Source of the DNA: Blautia sp. XA-2221
GTDB taxonomy: Bacteria; Bacillota; Clostridia; Lachnospirales; Lachnospiraceae
Direction: 5' to 3'
DNA: 64,000 nucleotides
NCBI RefSeq assembly: GCF_028767025.1
Contig: NZ_JAJQXX010000004.1
Coordinates: 124,001 to 188,000 of the forward strand
Shown: positions 32,342 through 41,600 of the stretch, in pieces
How the letters are laid out: each line of letters opens with the position of its first letter
How positions within the stretch are numbered: position 1 is the first letter of the stretch
The notes under the pieces: model-generated
Told to the model about the DNA's origin: nothing
Databases searched by the model: none
The model's input: the letters and a program-made list of their open reading frames with translations, nothing else
Program-made: the position numbers and the translations under genes

Positions 32342-33619
32342 TCATAATAAAAATTTCTCAGTCCATTTCATTTTTATTTTCTCCCATGCCTCCCTATAGC
32401 CCATATGATTTTCTTCGGCAAAACAAACAACGCTTTCATATTCTGGATAACATTTTTTACTTCCATCCGGCAATGTACATATTTTAACTTTCAGTAATCT
32501 ATCCTGCAATACAACATTTTGTATTTCACTTTTTAATATCGAACTCTCCATATAATTTTTCCGAATGCCAATTGTCGTTGTCTGTCTGAAAATAATCTCT
32601 TCCATCTCTGGAATTTTTTCTTCTTTACATATTATAGAAAGCAGCCATGCCGGTCTATTCTTTTTCATAAATACAGGTGTATAATATACGTCTTTTGCTC
32701 CTGCATTAAAAAGATGATTCATTATATTTCCAAGTTCTTCCCCCGTACTATCATCTATATTTGTCTCCAATTTCCATATATTATTTTTTAATTTAATTTC
32801 AGGAACAATCCACATTGCTCTTAAGACTCCAACACATTCATATGCACGTTTTCCTGCTCCTACTCCAGTTTTTACAATCGTAAATTTTTCTGGAAGCATA
32901 TTTGATGTCTGTATTGCAGCGACAATTGCCGCTCCTGTTGGTGTCACTAATTCGCCCTTAATATCCGTAATTTTTAATTTAATTTGTTTCTTCTGAATAA
33001 GACTAACAACTGCTGGTACAGGTATTGGAATTTCTCCATGCTGACAATAAACAGTTCCTGTTCCCTCATATAACTGTGGTATAATCACCTCTGTGATATC
33101 TAAAAGATCTAAACATATAGCAGTTGCCGCAATATCTATAATAGAATCAACAGCGCCTACCTCATGAAAATGAACCTCTTCTTTTTCAATCCCATGTGCA
33201 CAGGCCTCCGCTTCCGCCAGCAATTCAAAAATGTGAAGAGCTATTTTTTTTGCATTATCTGTCATAGATGAGCTAAGAATTATATTTCTAATTTCTACTA
33301 TCCCTCTATGTTCATGCTCTCCATATATCTCATGTTTTTTTCTATGCGTATCGGAGTTAATATCTATTGCTTTATGAGCGTGAAGATATTCTATATTATG
33401 ATCATGATTCTCATATTTTTTATCTAATATCACAGAAAAATCACAAACATCCAATCCAGATTTTTTTACACGCGAAACCTTTATCTCATATCCATCGATG
33501 TTCAAACTGTCTAATGTTTTTTTTAGCAGATTTATATCAACACCTAAATCAATTAATGCAGCAACTGTCATATCGCCACTAATCCCCGAATAGCATTCTA
33601 AATACAGTGTTTTTCCCAT
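32342..33619 (-). CDS. larC: Nickel-pincer cofactor biosynthesis protein LarC (orphan)
   Basis: A 425-residue, uninterrupted LarC. It starts MGKTLYLECYSGISGDMTVA and carries the family motif EVHFHEVGAVDSIIDIA (near 155), then GELVTPTGAAIV and a His/Asp-rich N-terminal stretch (YENHDHNIEYLHAHKA). LarC uses CTP to put nickel into the pyridinium bis-thiocarboxylate made by LarB and LarE; the cofactor serves lactate racemase LarA and related epimerases. None of LarA, LarB or LarE is in this window. The ATG at 33619 follows AGGAGAG. It is the last gene of an AT-rich sugar operon, a setting that hints at a nickel-pincer epimerase acting on this sugar, encoded elsewhere. Confidence 0.9.
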   Translation of the reverse strand: MGKTLYLECYSGISGDMTVAALIDLGVDINLLKKTLDSLNIDGYEIKVSRVKKSGLDVCDFSVILDKKYENHDHNIEYLHAHKAIDINSDTHRKKHEIYGEHEHRGIVEIRNIILSSSMTDNAKKIALHIFELLAEAEACAHGIEKEEVHFHEVGAVDSIIDIAATAICLDLLDITEVIIPQLYEGTGTVYCQHGEIPIPVPAVVSLIQKKQIKLKITDIKGELVTPTGAAIVAAIQTSNMLPEKFTIVKTGVGAGKRAYECVGVLRAMWIVPEIKLKNNIWKLETNIDDSTGEELGNIMNHLFNAGAKDVYYTPVFMKKNRPAWLLSIICKEEKIPEMEEIIFRQTTTIGIRKNYMESSILKSEIQNVVLQDRLLKVKICTLPDGSKKCYPEYESVVCFAEENHMGYREAWEKIKMKWTEKFLL

Positions 33620-33733
33620 AAAGATCTCTCCTAAATTTATTTCCTTTTCCACAAAGCATCGAAATAATATTATTATGTATATTCATTCAAAAAGCCATCT
33701 GCGGTCCTTTATATAAGTCACCTGTTTTTCTTT

Positions 33734-34615
33734 TTATAATAAATTTATTACTTCATCAAAATATGGTATAGAAGGGATTGCTCCTGCTCGAGAAACTGCT
33801 ATGGACGAAGCCTTTGCCGCAATACGCATTGCATCCTCTTTACAATATCCTCGTATAATTGCAGCAAGAAAGTACCCAGTAAACGTGTCACCAGCTGCTG
33901 TTGTATCCTGTGCGTCTGTCTGAAATGCACTTTGAAATACACGCTCTTTTCCATTTGAATAAATTGCGCCTTCTACACCTAGTGTCAAAATAATTTCTGT
34001 ATCAGGATACTTTTGATTTAATCTATTTATAATTTTTTCCGGTTCTTTTTCTCCAGTACATTGATAACCCTCTATTTCATTCAATATAAGAATATCAACT
34101 TTTTTCAGATTACATTTATTAATATTATCATTGTATGGTGCTGGATTTAAAATTATCTTCATGTTTTTTTCATAAGCTGCATCAATGATATAATCTAAAA
34201 GATTTACTTCATTTTGTAAAACCAGATAATCACCAGATTTAAAATCATTTAACACAGAGTCAATGAATTCTACTGTCAGCATCTGATTTGTTCCACCATA
34301 AAGAATAATACTATTCTGTGCATGTTTATCTACTTGAATAATAGTATGTCCGCCTTTTACCGGCAAGTTTTTTAAATAAGGTGTATGAATTTTATTCTCT
34401 TTACAAGCGTCTATCAGCATACCTCCATCATTCCCAGTGATTCCTGCATGATATACTTCTATGCCAGCTCTAGCTAATGCTACCGATTGATTTAGACCCT
34501 TTCCGCCACAAAAAGCTTCCATTTTTTCAGATAATTGTGTTTCTCCACCAACAATAATGTGATCTACAGAATATACGTAATCTACATTCAAAGATCCAAA
34601 ATTTAACACTTTCAT
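33734..34615 (-). CDS. PfkB-family carbohydrate kinase (ribokinase-like)
   Basis: A 293-residue cytoplasmic kinase. The N-terminus MKVLNFGSLNVDYVYSVDHI and FCGGKGLNQSVALARAG form the sugar-binding and first PfkB signatures. DTTAAGDTFTGYFLAA near residue 237 holds the anion hole and catalytic Asp of the second signature. It phosphorylates a sugar with ATP. With RbsD nearby ribose is possible, but PfkB enzymes cover many sugars. GGAGGAG precedes the ATG. It is followed after 114 bases by larC. Confidence 0.88.
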   Translation of the reverse strand: MKVLNFGSLNVDYVYSVDHIIVGGETQLSEKMEAFCGGKGLNQSVALARAGIEVYHAGITGNDGGMLIDACKENKIHTPYLKNLPVKGGHTIIQVDKHAQNSIILYGGTNQMLTVEFIDSVLNDFKSGDYLVLQNEVNLLDYIIDAAYEKNMKIILNPAPYNDNINKCNLKKVDILILNEIEGYQCTGEKEPEKIINRLNQKYPDTEIILTLGVEGAIYSNGKERVFQSAFQTDAQDTTAAGDTFTGYFLAAIIRGYCKEDAMRIAAKASSIAVSRAGAIPSIPYFDEVINLL

Positions 34616-34696
34616 GCGTCTTTCTCCTCCATTTGCGAAATATAATAAAGAGACAGCAGAATTTTTATCTGAAATTCCACCGCCTCTTTTTGCCTA

Positions 34697-35557
34697 TTAA
34701 TCCATTATACCTTTTACCACACTGGTATTAAAAGGACTTTGCCTTGCTCCAATTTGAGGCAGTCTTCTTTCTATTGCTGCTCTTGCATATTCAATATCTT
34801 CAACTGCTTCTTCTGGGGTAAAACATCCAATACATACCATATCCTGTTCTCGTATGGTATTATAGGTAAAGTTAAGTCCTACATATGGTGTAGTTCTACC
34901 CGCTGCACATGGTTTTATTGTAAGAACTGGCTTTTTTGCACTATGTATAATCTTCGCGACGCTTTCTATTTCCACCTGCATCAGAAATCCCATACAGTTG
35001 AAAATTTGTATATATGTTTCTACATCATATTCATTTTCATCCGCATACTGAATAACTTCTGGCATGTGCGCCGACAATCCTGGGATCATTCCATTTTCTC
35101 TAATCATATACAAATAATCCGGTAAACGATCAATGGTTCCTTTATTTTTGTTAATAAGCTGTTCTACACATGAATGAATTGGTAAACAAATTTTAGCGCC
35201 TCTTTTAGCACTTTCCTTAATTACCTGTTCTGCTTCTTTACGCGCTGCCGAATTATCATCAACATTAATTACAACAGTGTCTAAGACAGTCATTTTCTTT
35301 CCTGTTGTCTCCTCCGACATATGAACCGCATCAATTAGATCATTGTCAATTCCGAATAGCCCTAAAACCGCATTAATGTCTTTTTCAAGAAATGTATTAA
35401 AAATTTGTGATACACTTTTAGGATTGCTATGTGTATCCAAAATCATATTATCCTTCGCCGGAGTTCTATGACTCCAGCCAGACACCCAGTTACATCCTAT
35501 GATTAGCCGTGGTAATTCAATATTACCTATCTTTGTTGTTGGAAATTTCCCACTCAT
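34697..35557 (-). CDS. Aldo/keto-reductase-like TIM-barrel protein of unknown function
   Basis: A 286-residue cytoplasmic protein. The opening TTKIGNIELPRLIIGCNW and the late segment KPCAAGRTTPY...GCFTPEEAVEDIEYA recall aldo/keto reductases, in which that last part helps bind NADP. The Tyr/Lys/His catalytic set could not be matched. A metal or sugar lyase role on a TIM barrel is the alternative. AAAGGC precedes the ATG, and the gene starts five bases after the dehydrogenase stop, so both are surely co-translated. Probably a catabolic enzyme of this sugar pathway. Confidence 0.55.
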   Translation of the reverse strand: MSGKFPTTKIGNIELPRLIIGCNWVSGWSHRTPAKDNMILDTHSNPKSVSQIFNTFLEKDINAVLGLFGIDNDLIDAVHMSEETTGKKMTVLDTVVINVDDNSAARKEAEQVIKESAKRGAKICLPIHSCVEQLINKNKGTIDRLPDYLYMIRENGMIPGLSAHMPEVIQYADENEYDVETYIQIFNCMGFLMQVEIESVAKIIHSAKKPVLTIKPCAAGRTTPYVGLNFTYNTIREQDMVCIGCFTPEEAVEDIEYARAAIERRLPQIGARQSPFNTSVVKGIMD

Positions 35558-35562
35558 ATTCT

Positions 35563-36546
35563 TCAGCCTTTCGTAAATAAAACGACACCTTTCATGTAAT
35601 TATCTTTTTTATCACACGCTCTCTGGAAAAGTTCTTCCATAGCATCAAGGTCTTTATAGTATGCAGTGTGTGTAACATATTCTTCCGGTGCCAATACTCG
35701 TTTTTCAATCATTTCATACGCTTTAGGAAGAAGTTCTGGATAATGTGCATTACAGAATGGAGAAAGATTATACACTTTTAATCCTCCGAGATGCCATTTT
35801 GTTCCATTAAATGTAACATCACCTCTATGGAACGTAGCAATTCCTAATTTTCCTGCCTGTTTTGTTAAAGAATCTGCCAGCTCAAATCCAGAAGCTGATG
35901 CACCAAAATCAATTACCACATCTGCACCACCAGCATTTTGAATTTCTTTAATAACTCTCTTTCCATCTTCACTGTCAGGATCTAAAACTTCTGTCGGATG
36001 TAATTCTTGTGCCATTTTTCGACGATCTTCTCTTAATTCAAATACAGTGATTCTACCTGCCTGACTTCCCTTAGTTAAAACCTGTAAAGTCTGCAGTCCC
36101 ATATAACCAGCTCCAACCAAAACCACATGGTCTCCTAATTGAATATCCAAAGTATTCACAACGTTGATTACGCAGCAAGCCGGTTCATAGATAACAGAAG
36201 CCCAGTCAGTAACATCATCAGGAAGCTTGATTACTCCATCTTTACGATTTATAAAATACTCGCTCATCATATCGCTTCCACCATATGCCGCAAATACTTT
36301 ATCTCCTGGTTTCAAATTTTTTACTTCAGATCCAACTTTTTCAATAATACCAGCACCTTCATGTCCAATAACATATGGATATGGTCCTGGTGCATTAACA
36401 CCTCTATACAACCAAGAGTCCCAACAGCATACGCCACATGACATTGTTTTTACTAATACTTCATTTGGTCCTGGTTCATCCGGAATTTCATGCTGTAAAA
36501 CATCCAGTTTCATATAGTCTTTTACGTAAACACCATTTACTTTCAT
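35563..36546 (-). CDS. Zinc-dependent medium-chain dehydrogenase (sugar or polyol)
   Basis: A 327-residue MDR-family enzyme. The catalytic zinc ligands appear as CGVCCWDSW (near 37) and GHEGAGIIEKVG (near 62). The NAD-binding Rossmann motif is VVLVGAGYMGLQTLQV (near 143). The usual four-cysteine structural zinc lobe is absent and the protein is shorter than sorbitol dehydrogenases (about 345). It likely oxidises a hydroxyl of the transported sugar or a derived polyol. AGGAGG precedes the ATG. It lies directly after the ABC permease gene. Confidence 0.85.
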   Translation of the reverse strand: MKVNGVYVKDYMKLDVLQHEIPDEPGPNEVLVKTMSCGVCCWDSWLYRGVNAPGPYPYVIGHEGAGIIEKVGSEVKNLKPGDKVFAAYGGSDMMSEYFINRKDGVIKLPDDVTDWASVIYEPACCVINVVNTLDIQLGDHVVLVGAGYMGLQTLQVLTKGSQAGRITVFELREDRRKMAQELHPTEVLDPDSEDGKRVIKEIQNAGGADVVIDFGASASGFELADSLTKQAGKLGIATFHRGDVTFNGTKWHLGGLKVYNLSPFCNAHYPELLPKAYEMIEKRVLAPEEYVTHTAYYKDLDAMEELFQRACDKKDNYMKGVVLFTKG

Positions 36547-36571
36547 TTAAAATACCTCCTGTTGTTTTTCA

Positions 36572-37534
36572 TTATTTTTTTACAGATACTTTAGCTCTAA
36601 TTGTATCTAATAAAACTGCTAAAATAATAATTCCACCAAGTACGACCTTCTGCCAATAAGCACTTACTCCCAAAAGATTTAAACTATTATTGATAAATCC
36701 CCATACAAGTGCTCCTGCTAAGGTGTTAAACATACTTCCATTGAAAGTTCCACCAATATATACCGCTGCCAGAGCCTGAAGAGAAAGGTCACTTCCCGAA
36801 CTCGGCTGCCCAGAAGACAAACGAGCTGTCATTACAATTCCTGCACATGCTGCACAAAAGCCACCCAATGTAAACATCAACATCTTTGTCAGTTTTACTT
36901 TCAATCCTGAGAGAGCTGCAGCCTCTGGATTTTCACCAACAGCAATTACGGATCTTCCAAATGGTGTATATTTTAATAAAAATGCACCAATGATAAAGAA
37001 AATAAGCATAATTACAACTGGAACCGGGATTACATTTGCAATATAGCCTCTGCCAAGATAAAGGAATTCATCTGGCAAACCTGTAACAGGCATACTATTT
37101 GTTGTAATCAGAACAAATCCCTGTACAATGTACTGCATACCTAATGTTCCAATAAAAGAGGGAATTTTCCAATATGTAACAATAAATCCTGATGCCATTC
37201 CTACCAGTGATCCAATCGCAATTGCAATCAAAATGGCTAACCATACTGGCATATTACATTTTGTAATTAACAATGCTGCATTACATCCGGCAAAAGTAGC
37301 ACTCATTCCACTACTAAGATCAATTTCGCCGCCTAAAACAACAAACGAAACGCCTAATGCACAAATGCCAACTACACACACCTGTCTAAATACGTTTATA
37401 AAATTGTTTACAGTCAGGAACTTATCGTTAATCAAAGACATTACTACAATCAAAACCAAGATGATTAGCCATGCTCCCATTCCATTAGCAATTGTTCCAA
37501 GCTTTTCCTTGATATTTTTATTTGTCTTACTCAT
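36572..37534 (-). CDS. RbsC-type sugar ABC transporter permease
   Basis: A 320-residue integral membrane protein of the RbsC/XylH/AraH family. It has about ten hydrophobic segments, the motif GEIDLSSGMSATFAGCNAAL, and GGTFNGSMFNTLAGALVWG near the end. It forms the membrane channel with the ATPase encoded two bases upstream. AGGAGG precedes the ATG and overlaps the end of the ATPase gene. Confidence 0.92.
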   Translation of the reverse strand: MSKTNKNIKEKLGTIANGMGAWLIILVLIVVMSLINDKFLTVNNFINVFRQVCVVGICALGVSFVVLGGEIDLSSGMSATFAGCNAALLITKCNMPVWLAILIAIAIGSLVGMASGFIVTYWKIPSFIGTLGMQYIVQGFVLITTNSMPVTGLPDEFLYLGRGYIANVIPVPVVIMLIFFIIGAFLLKYTPFGRSVIAVGENPEAAALSGLKVKLTKMLMFTLGGFCAACAGIVMTARLSSGQPSSGSDLSLQALAAVYIGGTFNGSMFNTLAGALVWGFINNSLNLLGVSAYWQKVVLGGIIILAVLLDTIRAKVSVKK

Positions 37535-37536
37535 CC

Positions 37537-39036
37537 TCAGCCTCCTACAGAAAGTTGTCCTATTGTACTTTGTGTAAAGTTCTCTTTCGAAACTTCTCCT
37601 GAGATTACACCCTCGTGCATAACAATAATCCGATCACAGATTCCAATAACTTCCTCCATGTCTGAAGATACCACTATTACAACCTTTTGCTCTGCTACAA
37701 GTTCATTGATAATCTCATAAATTTCTCTTTTTGCTCCTACATCAATTCCTCGAGTCGGTTCATCAAGAATAATAATATCTGCATCGGAAAGCAGCCACTT
37801 TGCCAAAACTACTTTTTGTTGATTTCCTCCACTAAGAAACATTACTCTTTTATTTACAGAAGAAGTTGCTGTATGAAGTTTTTTTACATATTCCTCTGCA
37901 TAGGCTTTTTCTTTTTTAAAATCAAAATACAAACCTGCTTTCAATATTTTCTTCAATGCAACCATTACTGTATTAACTTTTATTGATGACCGTAGAAACA
38001 ATCCCTCTTCTTTCCTGTTTTCTGTTACAAATCCAATTCCATTTCGTATCGCATCTCTAGGACTACAAATATCCACTTCTCTTCCCCGGATAAATATCTC
38101 ACCAGAAACTCTCTTATCTGCACCAAAAATCATTCTCATTGTTTCTGTTCGTCCAGCTCCCACCAAACCGGCAAATCCTAACACTTCACCAGCATGAGCC
38201 TGAAAGGACACATTCTTTACTCTTAATCCTCCATCAGAAAGGTTTTTTACTTCTAGTACAGTTTCCCCTATGTGAGTATCTCTTTCAGGGTACTGATTTG
38301 TAAGCTTTCGTCCAATCATCATTTCTATCATTTCATTTTTAGTGACATCTTTTACTGCTTTTGATCCAATATAACATCCATCTCGTAAGATAGTCATACG
38401 ATCACAAACAGCATATATTTCATCTAGTCTATGTGTTATGAAAATGATAGCAGTTCCTTTGTCTTTTAATTTTCGGATTATTTCAAAAAGAATTTCGGTT
38501 TCATTTTGAGATAAAGAGGATGTCGGTTCATCCATAATCACAACCTTTGCATTTATACTAACTGCTTTTACAATTTCTATCAGCTGCTGTTCTGCCAAGC
38601 TAAGTTCTCTCAACATCTTATGTACATCAATATGGATGCCCAATTCATTAATCAGCTTTTGGGAATCTTCATACATTTGATTCCACTGTATAACTCCATT
38701 TTGTTTGGGATATCTTCCTAAAAAGATATTTTCTGCTACAGTTATTCTTTGAATAAGATTTAATTCCTGATATATGATAGCAATTCCCAGTTCTTCCGAA
38801 TGGATAGGAGACTGTATTTCCACCTCATTTCCATCAAAAATAATAGAACCGCTGTCTTTTTTATATGCACCAGACAGTATTTTCATTAAGGTGGATTTTC
38901 CAGCACCATTTTCCCCCACAAGCGCCAATACTTCACCTTTATTTAACATCAGATCCACATCCGTTAATGCTTTTACACCCGGAAATGCCTTATTTATCTT
39001 TTTTAACTCTAATATAGTTTTTGTCGTTGATCCCAT
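37537..39036 (-). CDS. RbsA-type sugar ABC transporter ATP-binding protein
   Basis: A 499-residue protein with two ABC domains, as usual for carbohydrate-uptake type 2 (CUT2) transporters. The first half has [17 protein letters not shown] (Walker A), LSLAEQQLIEIVKA and VVIMDEPTSSL. The second has [33 protein letters not shown] and [16 protein letters not shown]. The ATG at 39036 follows AAAGG; the GTG nine bases upstream is a less likely start. It lies between the binding protein and permease genes. Confidence 0.92.
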   Translation of the reverse strand: MGSTTKTILELKKINKAFPGVKALTDVDLMLNKGEVLALVGENGAGKSTLMKILSGAYKKDSGSIIFDGNEVEIQSPIHSEELGIAIIYQELNLIQRITVAENIFLGRYPKQNGVIQWNQMYEDSQKLINELGIHIDVHKMLRELSLAEQQLIEIVKAVSINAKVVIMDEPTSSLSQNETEILFEIIRKLKDKGTAIIFITHRLDEIYAVCDRMTILRDGCYIGSKAVKDVTKNEMIEMMIGRKLTNQYPERDTHIGETVLEVKNLSDGGLRVKNVSFQAHAGEVLGFAGLVGAGRTETMRMIFGADKRVSGEIFIRGREVDICSPRDAIRNGIGFVTENRKEEGLFLRSSIKVNTVMVALKKILKAGLYFDFKKEKAYAEEYVKKLHTATSSVNKRVMFLSGGNQQKVVLAKWLLSDADIIILDEPTRGIDVGAKREIYEIINELVAEQKVVIVVSSDMEEVIGICDRIIVMHEGVISGEVSKENFTQSTIGQLSVGG

Positions 39037-39070
39037 AAAACCCACCTTTCTGCATCACAAAATGCAGATT

Positions 39071-40048
39071 TTATTTTGCAGCCTCCTCTACTTCTTCTGC
39101 CGACAACTGACCTTCATCACAATATACTCCGGCAGAAATTGGAACTACTTTATCAAATTCTTCTCCTGCTAAGTATTTATTAATATATTCTACTGTAGTA
39201 ACTGCTTCTACATCAGGAGCCTGGGTTACTGTACCTACATAATTATTATCGCCATCAATAACCTCCAGTTCCTCATCTTCTCCATCATAGCCGAATACCA
39301 TAACCTCTGTTCTGTTTGCACCAACTGTTGCATCATAAGCACCAAGTGCTCCCTGAGCACTCACTCCATAAATTAATTCAATATCTGGATAAGTTGTAAG
39401 CGCATCTTCACCACTTGCCATTGCTTCTTCTCTTGTTGTTACATCATATTCATTCAAAACTTCAACAGAAATTCCATGTTCTTCCATTGCATCAACAAAT
39501 CCCTGCGCTCTGGCTTTCATTTGCTCTGTAGAACCAACCATCGTTGCCATTTTTACAGAATCTTTTCCCTGATCTTTAATATACTTGGACATATATGTTC
39601 CGCCTATATGACCAGCATCATAATGTTCTGTACCACAGGCATAGGTAATAAGCTCATTTATATTATCTGGGTAATCCGTATTTCCTATTACAAATACTGG
39701 AATATCCTTTTCTTTACACTGACTAAGAACATCTTCCATTGCATCCATAAACCATGTGGATACTACCATTACGTCTACATCATCGTTTATCAAGTCCTGA
39801 ATACCATTTAACTGAGTTGCCGCATCAAGATTTCCATCTACAAAAGAAACTTCCCAATTATTTTTTTCAGCTTCTTCTATAAATGAATCATACATCCTTA
39901 CAAAATATGGAAAATTTAATGTTGCAAAGCTTAATCCTACTTTTAAATGATCTTCCGATTCTTTTGCATACACACTGTTTACTGGTGCGAGCATTGATGT
40001 AATTGTTAAAGCTGCTAATCCCAAAATACCTAAAACTTTTTTCTTCAT
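39071..40048 (-). CDS. RbsB-type sugar-binding protein without lipobox
   Basis: A 325-residue extracellular binding protein of the LacI/periplasmic-binding fold (VGLSFATLNFPYFVRMYDSF; AATQLNGIQDLINDDVDVMV; later VFGYDGEDEELEVI). The signal peptide is about 1-28 (PVNSVYA-K). There is no cysteine to carry a lipid anchor, unlike the usual Gram-positive binding lipoproteins. It would deliver the sugar to the RbsA/RbsC pair. AAAGGAG precedes the ATG. Confidence 0.88.
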   Translation of the reverse strand: MKKKVLGILGLAALTITSMLAPVNSVYAKESEDHLKVGLSFATLNFPYFVRMYDSFIEEAEKNNWEVSFVDGNLDAATQLNGIQDLINDDVDVMVVSTWFMDAMEDVLSQCKEKDIPVFVIGNTDYPDNINELITYACGTEHYDAGHIGGTYMSKYIKDQGKDSVKMATMVGSTEQMKARAQGFVDAMEEHGISVEVLNEYDVTTREEAMASGEDALTTYPDIELIYGVSAQGALGAYDATVGANRTEVMVFGYDGEDEELEVIDGDNNYVGTVTQAPDVEAVTTVEYINKYLAGEEFDKVVPISAGVYCDEGQLSAEEVEEAAK

Positions 40049-40159
40049 ATTTACCTTCTCCTTTAATTAATTTTCTCGTGTTTATCGGTTACATAAAACA
40101 AAATTTCATTACACTATACCCCCAGTTTTAACCTCCTTCCCATATTATTTAAAATTTTG

Positions 40160-41164
40160 TTATGTAATATTTAAAGTTAATATAACAATTCCGGCAATAA
40201 AAAATCCCAGTCCACATACAAGTACACCTAATGTTTTTCTTTTTGCTCCAGCAAATTCGCCATATACAATCCCCCAAAGATATGACCAAATGCCAAATGA
40301 ATAACCAATTCCCGTAGCAATTACTACGCTTACAACAGGTGCAGCTACAGCATTCAGAAGATTTCCTCCAAAATGACAAAACGCAGATATAACAGCCATT
40401 GCCACAATAAGCCACATTTTTACATTTGGGTGAATCACTTTGTCCCACATCTTATTCTTTGTTATCATAATTCCTGAAAAAATAGTAGTCCCCAAAAAAG
40501 CTCCTATGCAAAGAATTCCCATACATGTAAAAGAAGAAAAACCATTTGGTCTCAATTCTGTTCTAAGACCAATTGAAGAAGCAACAGAAAAGAAAGGTTG
40601 TAAAATACCTGATGCGAATATTAATAATACAATATCTTTCTTTTTAGCTTTCACCTGGCCTGATATGTTTTTTTCTTGACTTATATCTCTGTCTCTCATA
40701 GTACCAGATACCTGGCAAACAATCGTTCCTCCAATTAACAATACAGCTGACATCATGATCATGATAATTGATGCACCCTCCGGAACTCCGCCAAGAACTG
40801 CTGATACAATCACACCACTTAATATAGAACAAGTGGAGGTTATTGAACTGGATAATATTAATCCAACTCTACTTACTGCTGATAATTGAACCTGCATTCC
40901 AATTGCATAGACAGCTCCACATATGAACACAATTGCTGCACGACCTAAATCAGAGCCAATCTCATGAAAAACACCATCAGGAATCATTTTATCTTCAAAT
41001 ATAAAGATTGCGCCCCATACAATCACAATGGAAAATAAATACATCCAATTTAAAAACACATATATTGGATAGTCTCCTGTATGCTTAACAGCCTGAAACC
41101 ATGATCCCCATAAAAAAGTTACGAATAACAGTACTAGTACAGCACTTGTCTGTGATAACCCCAT
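40160..41164 (-). CDS. GRP/RhaT-like ten-helix sugar permease
   Basis: A 334-residue polytopic membrane protein. It begins SAVLVLLFVTFLWGSWFQAV; the FLWGSW segment and the ten helices (two sets of five) fit the drug/metabolite superfamily, close to glucose/ribose porters and rhamnose permease. It would be a secondary transporter for the same sugar as the ABC system, with which it shares the operon. AGGAG precedes the ATG. 111 AT-rich bases separate it from the binding protein gene, where TTACAT-type half-sites suggest a second control point (weak). Confidence 0.75.
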   Translation of the reverse strand: MGLSQTSAVLVLLFVTFLWGSWFQAVKHTGDYPIYVFLNWMYLFSIVIVWGAIFIFEDKMIPDGVFHEIGSDLGRAAIVFICGAVYAIGMQVQLSAVSRVGLILSSSITSTCSILSGVIVSAVLGGVPEGASIIMIMMSAVLLIGGTIVCQVSGTMRDRDISQEKNISGQVKAKKKDIVLLIFASGILQPFFSVASSIGLRTELRPNGFSSFTCMGILCIGAFLGTTIFSGIMITKNKMWDKVIHPNVKMWLIVAMAVISAFCHFGGNLLNAVAAPVVSVVIATGIGYSFGIWSYLWGIVYGEFAGAKRKTLGVLVCGLGFFIAGIVILTLNIT

Positions 41165-41190
41165 AACTCATTCTCCTATCTACCACAATA

Positions 41191-41586
41191 TTAAAAATTT
41201 ACACCTGCAACAAGGACAATATTCGCATAAGGAGATGTTTCTCCGGTTCGAATAATCACCTGTGCCTGTTCTGACATTTTCTTTAATTCTTCATGAGAGA
41301 TATAGGCATGTGGTAAATTTTCTGCTATTTTTTTTACTTTGTCATGTAAAGCAAAATTTTTGCTCTTAATCTCATCTGCTAAATAATAGTTTTCTACCAC
41401 CATTTCATCTAATACTGCTTCCAGGGTCTCCAGAAATGATGGAATACCTGATTTCAAAGCTAAATCAATTACTTTTATACCTTTAGGAATAGGTAATCCA
41501 GCATCTCCAATAATAAGAAACTGAGTATGCCCAATTGCTGAAATTTCTTTCACTATTTCTGAATTTAATATTCCAATCTTTCTCAC
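41191..41586 (-). CDS. rbsD: D-ribose pyranase (RbsD/FucU family)
   Basis: A 131-residue decameric mutarotase of the RbsD/FucU fold. It starts MRKIGILNSEIVKEISAIGHTQ, which holds the catalytic His in GHTQ, then GDAGLPIP, and ends RTGETSPYANIVLVAGV. It converts beta-pyranose to beta-furanose forms of a sugar before phosphorylation. The start is a GTG at 41586 behind AAAGGAGAG. It directly follows the LacI gene. Confidence 0.93.
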   Translation of the reverse strand: MRKIGILNSEIVKEISAIGHTQFLIIGDAGLPIPKGIKVIDLALKSGIPSFLETLEAVLDEMVVENYYLADEIKSKNFALHDKVKKIAENLPHAYISHEELKKMSEQAQVIIRTGETSPYANIVLVAGVNF

Positions 41587-41600
41587 AATCTTACTCTCCT

